DNA from: Leclercia sp. UBA7405
GTDB lineage: Bacteria > Pseudomonadota > Gammaproteobacteria > Enterobacterales > Enterobacteriaceae
DNA: 8,703 bases
Reading direction: 5' to 3'
Assembly: GCA_002469605.1 (NCBI GenBank)
Contig: DKMV01000296.1
Coordinates: 450-9,152 of the forward strand
The position numbers and the translations under genes are program-made. The notes under the pieces were generated by a model. The model was not told the DNA's origin. It was given only the letters and a program-made list of their open reading frames with translations, and did no database searches. This document shows, piece by piece, positions 5,227-8,703 of the stretch; the stretch's first letter is position 1; each line of letters begins with the position of its first letter.

Positions 5227-6152
5227 TCCCGCCACAGTAAGTCGCTATAAATACCGGTCAGCACCCCCTGAGGCATAAACTGCTGTTTGATCCAGCGGGT
5301 CACCTGACCGGTTGCTGAATGCTGCGTCGCCAGTAGCATGCGCGAATCCTGACGCGGATTGTTAATACGCCGCGTTACCAGCAGTCCGTCTGCGACCGCC
5401 TCGCGCACCATGTACTCCGGCAAAAAGCCGATCCCTTCTCCCAGTATCTGACACTGGCATTTGGTATTGAAATCGGGCACCAGAATCGCCTCCTGCCCGT
5501 GCAGCAGCCAGCCCACCTTTTTATTAATGGTATGGGCGGTGTCCTCCACCATGATGTTGGGATAGAGCCGCAGCTGGCTCTCTGCCAGCGGCTCCGGGGC
5601 AAAGGCCAGCGGATGCGCCGGGGCGATGGCAAATACCCAACGGATGGCGCCAATTTCGGTGTAGTCGATCCCACCCCCGTCGAGTAGGGTATCCGGCGCG
5701 CCAATAGCGATATTGGCCTGGTTGTTGATAATCGAGTCCCACACGCCGTTATAAACCTCGGTGGTTACCGTGATCTGGGTGGTAGGGAACTGCTTTTTCA
5801 GCACCTGCAGCAGCCGCGCGGTGTGGCGCGGCGTATAGAGCAGCTGGTTAATACAGATGCGCACCCGGGCCTCAATTCCCTGGGAGATGGTATCAATGCT
5901 GCGTTTAATGGCGTGAAAATCATTAAGCAGGTCGGTGGCTTTGCGATAAAAGTAAAAGCCGGATTCGGTCAGCTCGATGCTGCGCGTGTTACGCACAAAG
6001 AGCACCACGTCCAGCCCGGTCTCCATACGTTTGATGGTGTAGCTGATGGCCGAGGTGGTCACCCCCAGCTCGTCCGCCGCTTTACTGAAGCTGCCAAAAC
6101 GGGCGGCGGTGGTAAATGCCAGCAGATTCTCTTCGGTGAAAATGGAATTCAT
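5223..6152 (-). CDS. yahB: LysR-family transcriptional regulator, YahB-like
   Basis: A DNA-binding regulator of 309 residues, the usual LysR length. The N-terminal winged helix-turn-helix (about 7-66) contains FGSFSKAADELGVTTSAISYTIKRME; the effector-binding domain follows (about 92-300). The protein closely resembles my memory of E. coli YahB and, more distantly, AllS, the activator of allantoin-pathway genes (shared INxLLY, YNGVWDSI and GIGFLP segments). ATG at 6152 has GGAG six nt upstream. It is divergent from the ankyrin gene, as yahB is from yahC-yahD in E. coli, so it probably controls that unit in response to an unidentified ligand; no yahC-like gene is present. Its stop codon overlaps that of yqaE. 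Two LysR-type boxes and a CRP-like site lie in the shared upstream region. Confidence 0.88.
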   Translation of the reverse strand: MNSIFTEENLLAFTTAARFGSFSKAADELGVTTSAISYTIKRMETGLDVVLFVRNTRSIELTESGFYFYRKATDLLNDFHAIKRSIDTISQGIEARVRICINQLLYTPRHTARLLQVLKKQFPTTQITVTTEVYNGVWDSIINNQANIAIGAPDTLLDGGGIDYTEIGAIRWVFAIAPAHPLAFAPEPLAESQLRLYPNIMVEDTAHTINKKVGWLLHGQEAILVPDFNTKCQCQILGEGIGFLPEYMVREAVADGLLVTRRINNPRQDSRMLLATQHSATGQVTRWIKQQFMPQGVLTGIYSDLLWRD

Positions 6153-6217
6153 CGCGCGCTCCGGGCTAAATCGTTATTGTTGAATCTATTTGTAATCGCC
6201 CTCAGCGACAACCAGTT

Positions 6218-6232
6218 TTGAACAATATTTAA
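6218..6232. promoter_or_regulatory. LysR-type box 1 (TTGAA-N5-TTTAA)
   Basis: TTGAACAATATTTAA (6218-6232) fits the T-N11-A pattern of LysR-type operators. It recurs almost exactly at 6396-6410 (14 of 17 over the extended match TTGAAyArTATTTAAyA). It lies 66 bp upstream of the regulator gene, suited to autoregulation and to activation of the divergent unit. Confidence 0.45.
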
Positions 6233-6250
6233 CACTGCGGTTACAACTCA

Positions 6251-6266
6251 TTTGAAGCGAATCACA
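6251..6266. promoter_or_regulatory. CRP-like site in the divergent region
   Basis: TTTGA-agcgaa-TCACA (6251-6266) matches the CRP core TGTGA-N6-TCACA at 9 of 10 positions with correct spacing. It lies about 100 bp upstream of the LysR-type gene and about 240 bp upstream of the ankyrin gene. Flanking bases do not extend the AAA/TTT consensus well. Confidence 0.45.
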
Positions 6267-6395
6267 CTTCTGCACATTTGTTGCAGGCCGCGTCCGACAA
6301 GGGCTGGCCAGACATAAGCATAATGCTGTTTCAGCGGACAAAAGTGCGGCAAACATAAGAAAAAGATTGCACAGACGCACATTTTAGCCCGATTG

Positions 6396-6410
6396 TTGAA
6401 TAGTATTTAA
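6396..6410. promoter_or_regulatory. LysR-type box 2 (TTGAA-N5-TTTAA) near the ankyrin promoter
   Basis: TTGAATAGTATTTAA (6396-6410) is a near-palindrome (one mismatched pair, single central base) and copies box 1 at 6218-6232. The preceding ATTGTTGAAT (6392-6401) is also found at 6176-6185, close to the regulator start, where a degenerate third copy TTGAATCTATTTGTAA (6180-6195) begins. It lies about 100 bp upstream of the ankyrin gene, a position suited to activation. No promoter with good -35 and -10 could be placed downstream; TATTCT at 6471-6476 is a weak -10 candidate. Confidence 0.45.
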
Positions 6411-6507
6411 TAATCGCTCTGCTTACGATGAATGCTTTTTAAGCGGATTCTTTTCCGGGATCGCTGTTGCTATTCTCAGGTCATCAGAAAACAACAGGAG
6501 TGTGAAA

Positions 6508-7113
6508 ATGTCTGCGAATGAACTCATCACTGAATTTCTGCTGGCTGCGGAACAGGGAAATACCGAAGCGCTAAAAGCCTGTCTGGAAAAAGGGGTAGAT
6601 ATTAACGTCACCAATCGCCAGAAACGCACCGCCCTTATTATCGCCAGCCTTAATAAACATTATCCCTGCGTTGAATTATTGCTTGCCGCCGGGGCTAATA
6701 TCGACCAGCAAGATAACACCTGTTTTAACCCCTTCTTAATTAGCTGCCTGACCAACGATATCACCCTGCTGCGTATTGTTCTGCCCTATAACCCGGATCT
6801 GGATCGCCTGACGCGCTTTGGCGGCGTGGGTATTACCCCGGCCAGCGAGAAGGGGCACGTGGAGATTGTGCGCGAGCTGCTGGCCCGCACCGACATTAAC
6901 GTCAACCACACGAACTTCGTGGGCTGGACGCCGCTGCTGGAGGCCATCGTATTAAACGACGGCGGGGCGAAACAGCAGGAGATCGTAAAGCTGCTGCTCG
7001 AGTACGGTGCGAATCCGCACATGACCGATAAATACGGTAAAACGCCCCTCGAGCTGGCGCGGGAAAAAGGCTTCACCGAAATTGCCGAGCTGCTGGTTGC
7101 CGCCGGCGCGTAA
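6508..7113 (+). CDS. yahD: Ankyrin-repeat protein, YahD-like
   Basis: A 201-residue cytoplasmic protein made almost wholly of ankyrin repeats. Repeats are visible at about residues 7-36, 39-70, 73-103 (degenerate), 107-135, 139-173 (with a short insertion DGGAKQQ) and 177-201. They show TAL/TPL turn motifs (T41, T141, T179), G-A-N/D loop motifs (GANID 62-66, GANPH 167-171) and ELL/KLLL helices. Length and sequence agree with E. coli YahD, 201 residues by memory. Ankyrin repeats act as protein-binding surfaces, so it probably binds a partner from the same operon; no enzymatic motif is present. ATG at 6508 has ACAGGAG (6494-6500) seven nt upstream. GTG at 6502 is too close to that site. Followed by a hairpin-rich 108-bp spacer and the FdrA-like gene on the same strand. 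Confidence 0.88.
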   Translation: MSANELITEFLLAAEQGNTEALKACLEKGVDINVTNRQKRTALIIASLNKHYPCVELLLAAGANIDQQDNTCFNPFLISCLTNDITLLRIVLPYNPDLDRLTRFGGVGITPASEKGHVEIVRELLARTDINVNHTNFVGWTPLLEAIVLNDGGAKQQEIVKLLLEYGANPHMTDKYGKTPLELAREKGFTEIAELLVAAGA

Positions 7114-7121
7114 ATAACCCC

Positions 7122-7187
7122 GGCCAGCGTTTCCGGCTGGCCCGCAATAAAAACTCATTTTTACCATCATGCCCTTCGGCAGGATGG
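7122..7187 (+). other. Two hairpins between the ankyrin and FdrA-like genes
   Basis: Hairpin 1: GGCCAGC (7122-7128) pairs with GCTGGCC (7136-7142), 7 bp, loop GTTTCCG. Hairpin 2: CCATC-A-TGCC (7164-7173) pairs with GGCA-G-GATGG (7178-7187), 9 bp with one A/G mismatch, loop CTTC. Neither has an immediate T-run, though TTTTT at 7158-7162 follows hairpin 1 after 15 nt. A small CCCG/CGGG stem (7202-7205 with 7210-7213) touches the GGAGG site of the next gene. They may adjust expression between the two genes; this is inference. Confidence 0.5.
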
Positions 7188-7221
7188 CGGCCCCCCTTTT
7201 GCCCGCGTTCGGGAGGAAATA

Positions 7222-8703
7222 ATGCCAACCAAAATCGTAATAAAAAAGAACACGTATTTTGACTCCGTCTCATTAATGTCGGTCTCCACCAAAGCCAATA
7301 AATTACCCGGCGTGGAGCAGGCCTTTGTGGCGATGGCGACCGAAATGAACAAAGGAGTATTAAAGAACCTCGGTTTATTAACGCCGGAATTAGCAGAGGC
7401 TAAAAACGGCGACCTGATGATCGTGATTAAAGGCGAGTCGGCGAACGACGAGACCCTGGCGGCCATTGAGGCTCTGTTTGCCCGCAAAGAGAGCGGCGGC
7501 ACCCATGAGGCGCGCTACGCCACCCTTGCCAGCGCCAAAGCCCACCGCCCGGAGGCAAACCTTGCGGTGATCTCCGTGAACGGCACCTTTGCCGCCCGGG
7601 AAGCGCGCCAGGCGCTGGAGCACAACCTCAACGTGATGCTGTTCTCCGATAACGTGTCGCTTGACGATGAGCTGGCCCTGAAAACGCTGGCCCATGAAAA
7701 AGGGCTGCTGCTGATGGGGCCGGACTGCGGCACCGCCATCATTAACGGCGCCGGGCTGTGCTTCGCCAACGCGGTGCGCCGCGGGCCAATTGGCATCGTC
7801 GGCGCATCCGGCACCGGCAGCCAGGAGTTGAGCGTGCGTATCCACGAGTTCGGCGGCGGCATCTCCCAGCTGATTGGCACCGGCGGGCGCGATCTCAGCG
7901 AGAAGATCGGCGGCCTGATGATGCTCGACGCCATTGCCATGCTGGAGGCCGACGAGGCCACTCAGGTTATTACCCTTATCTCCAAACCACCCGCCCCGGC
8001 GGTGGCGGAAAAGGTGCTGGTCCGCGCCCGCGCCTGCCGCAAACCGGTCGTGGTCTGCTTCCTCGGGCGCAGCGAGGTGCCTGCCGATGAAGAGGGATTA
8101 CAGTTTGCCCGCGGCACCAAAGAGGCGGCGCTGAAGGCGGTGCTGCTCACCGGCATTAAAAAAGAGTCGCTCGATCTGCACCCGCTCAACTGGCCGCTGA
8201 TCGAAGAGGTGCGTGCCCGCCTGACCCCGCAGCAGAAGTACATTCGCGGCCTGTTCTGTGGCGGCACCCTGTGCGACGAAGCCATGTTCGCGGCGCTGGA
8301 GAAGTACGACGACGTTTACAGCAATATTCAGCCGGATCCGGCAAAGCGTCTCACCGACGTTAACCTCAGTCGGGCCCATACCTTCCTTGATTTTGGCGAC
8401 GACGATTTCACCAACGGTAAACCGCACCCGATGATTGACCCCACCAACCGCATCAGCCGCCTGCTGCAGGAGGCGCGCGACCCGGAGGTGGGCGTGATCG
8501 TAATGGACTTCGTGCTCGGCTTTGGCGCCCACGAGGATCCGGTGGGGGTCATGCTCGACGCCATCAAAGAGGCGCAGGCGATTGCGAAGGCCGATAACCG
8601 CCCGCTGGAAATTCTCGGCTACGTGCTGGGTACCGACCAGGATCCCCAGTCGCTGGCGCAGCAGTGCCAGCTGCTCACCGATGCCGGCGTGATCTGGGCC
8701 AGC
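7222..8703 (+). CDS. yahF: FdrA-like protein (YahF-like), putative carbamoyltransferase subunit with acyl-CoA synthetase fold; 3' end outside window
   Basis: First 494 residues of a protein expected to be about 515 long (E. coli YahF, from memory). It shares the FdrA family layout, related to succinyl-CoA synthetase alpha/beta chains. It has an N-terminal region (1-110), then a Rossmann-type CoA-ligase-like part with MGPDCGTAIING (165-176) and GIVGASGTGSQE (191-202), GGRDLSEKIGG (221-231), a second part with GLFCGGTLCDE (343-353), and the conserved DFGDDDFTNGKPHPMIDPTNR stretch (residues 390-410). FdrA (AllF) is a subunit of oxamate carbamoyltransferase with DUF1116 and DUF2877 partners; YahF is a paralogue whose substrate is unknown. 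ATG at 7222 has GGAGG five nt upstream. The frame is open to the window end. The next gene is expected to be a DUF1116 protein (YahG-like). Confidence 0.92.
   Translation, partial: MPTKIVIKKNTYFDSVSLMSVSTKANKLPGVEQAFVAMATEMNKGVLKNLGLLTPELAEAKNGDLMIVIKGESANDETLAAIEALFARKESGGTHEARYATLASAKAHRPEANLAVISVNGTFAAREARQALEHNLNVMLFSDNVSLDDELALKTLAHEKGLLLMGPDCGTAIINGAGLCFANAVRRGPIGIVGASGTGSQELSVRIHEFGGGISQLIGTGGRDLSEKIGGLMMLDAIAMLEADEATQVITLISKPPAPAVAEKVLVRARACRKPVVVCFLGRSEVPADEEGLQFARGTKEAALKAVLLTGIKKESLDLHPLNWPLIEEVRARLTPQQKYIRGLFCGGTLCDEAMFAALEKYDDVYSNIQPDPAKRLTDVNLSRAHTFLDFGDDDFTNGKPHPMIDPTNRISRLLQEARDPEVGVIVMDFVLGFGAHEDPVGVMLDAIKEAQAIAKADNRPLEILGYVLGTDQDPQSLAQQCQLLTDAGVIWAS

Noticed and set aside
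5823..6221. 132-codon plus-strand frame antisense to the LysR-type gene
   Set aside because: Shadow of the conserved LysR-type coding sequence; no ribosome-binding site or recognisable domain.
7390..7961. Overlapping minus-strand frames of about 150 codons opposite the FdrA-like gene
   Set aside because: The plus-strand frame carries continuous FdrA family motifs; these frames are codon-bias shadows.
1..8703. CRISPR array, tRNA/rRNA, insertion sequence or prophage genes
   Set aside because: No spaced direct repeat array, no tRNA-like cloverleaf, and no transposase or integrase reading frame was recognised on either strand.

Overview
The window reads as chromosomal DNA of a member of the Enterobacteriaceae related to, but distinct from, Escherichia coli. 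Most genes are recognisable orthologues of E. coli genes, and the order nrdE-nrdI-nrdH-ygaM-ygaC-alaE-stpA-yqaE follows the E. coli chromosome near 60 min. The genus cannot be fixed from this stretch. Family and gene names come from remembered protein sequences, not from a search.

Left part (1-2290): the 5' two thirds of the class Ib ribonucleotide reductase operon nrdHIEF, on the minus strand. It has overlapping genes, a recognisable promoter, and two NrdR boxes 31 bp apart that bracket that promoter. Middle part (2290-5230): ygaM (tail-anchored stress protein), ygaC, the L-alanine exporter alaE, a long AT-rich control region, the H-NS paralogue gene stpA, a small DUF2158 gene where E. coli carries ygaVP, and the Pmp3-type membrane peptide gene yqaE behind a CpxR-like site.

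Right part (5223-8703): an accessory cluster that in E. coli K-12 lies elsewhere (the yah region near 7 min). It has a LysR-type regulator like YahB, a divergent ankyrin-repeat protein like YahD, and an FdrA-like protein like YahF that runs off the window. The E. coli gene between yahD and yahF (yahE, DUF2877) is absent from that place here. FdrA, DUF1116 and DUF2877 proteins form the oxamate carbamoyltransferase of anaerobic allantoin breakdown. The cluster is therefore inferred to encode a related carbamoyl-transfer system of unknown substrate, controlled by the divergent regulator through LysR-type sites and perhaps CRP in the 355 bp between the two transcription units.

No rRNA, tRNA, CRISPR array, insertion sequence or integrase was seen. 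The most interesting parts are the transplanted and rearranged yah-type cluster, the repeat-bearing region upstream of stpA, and several regulatory sites readable directly from the sequence.
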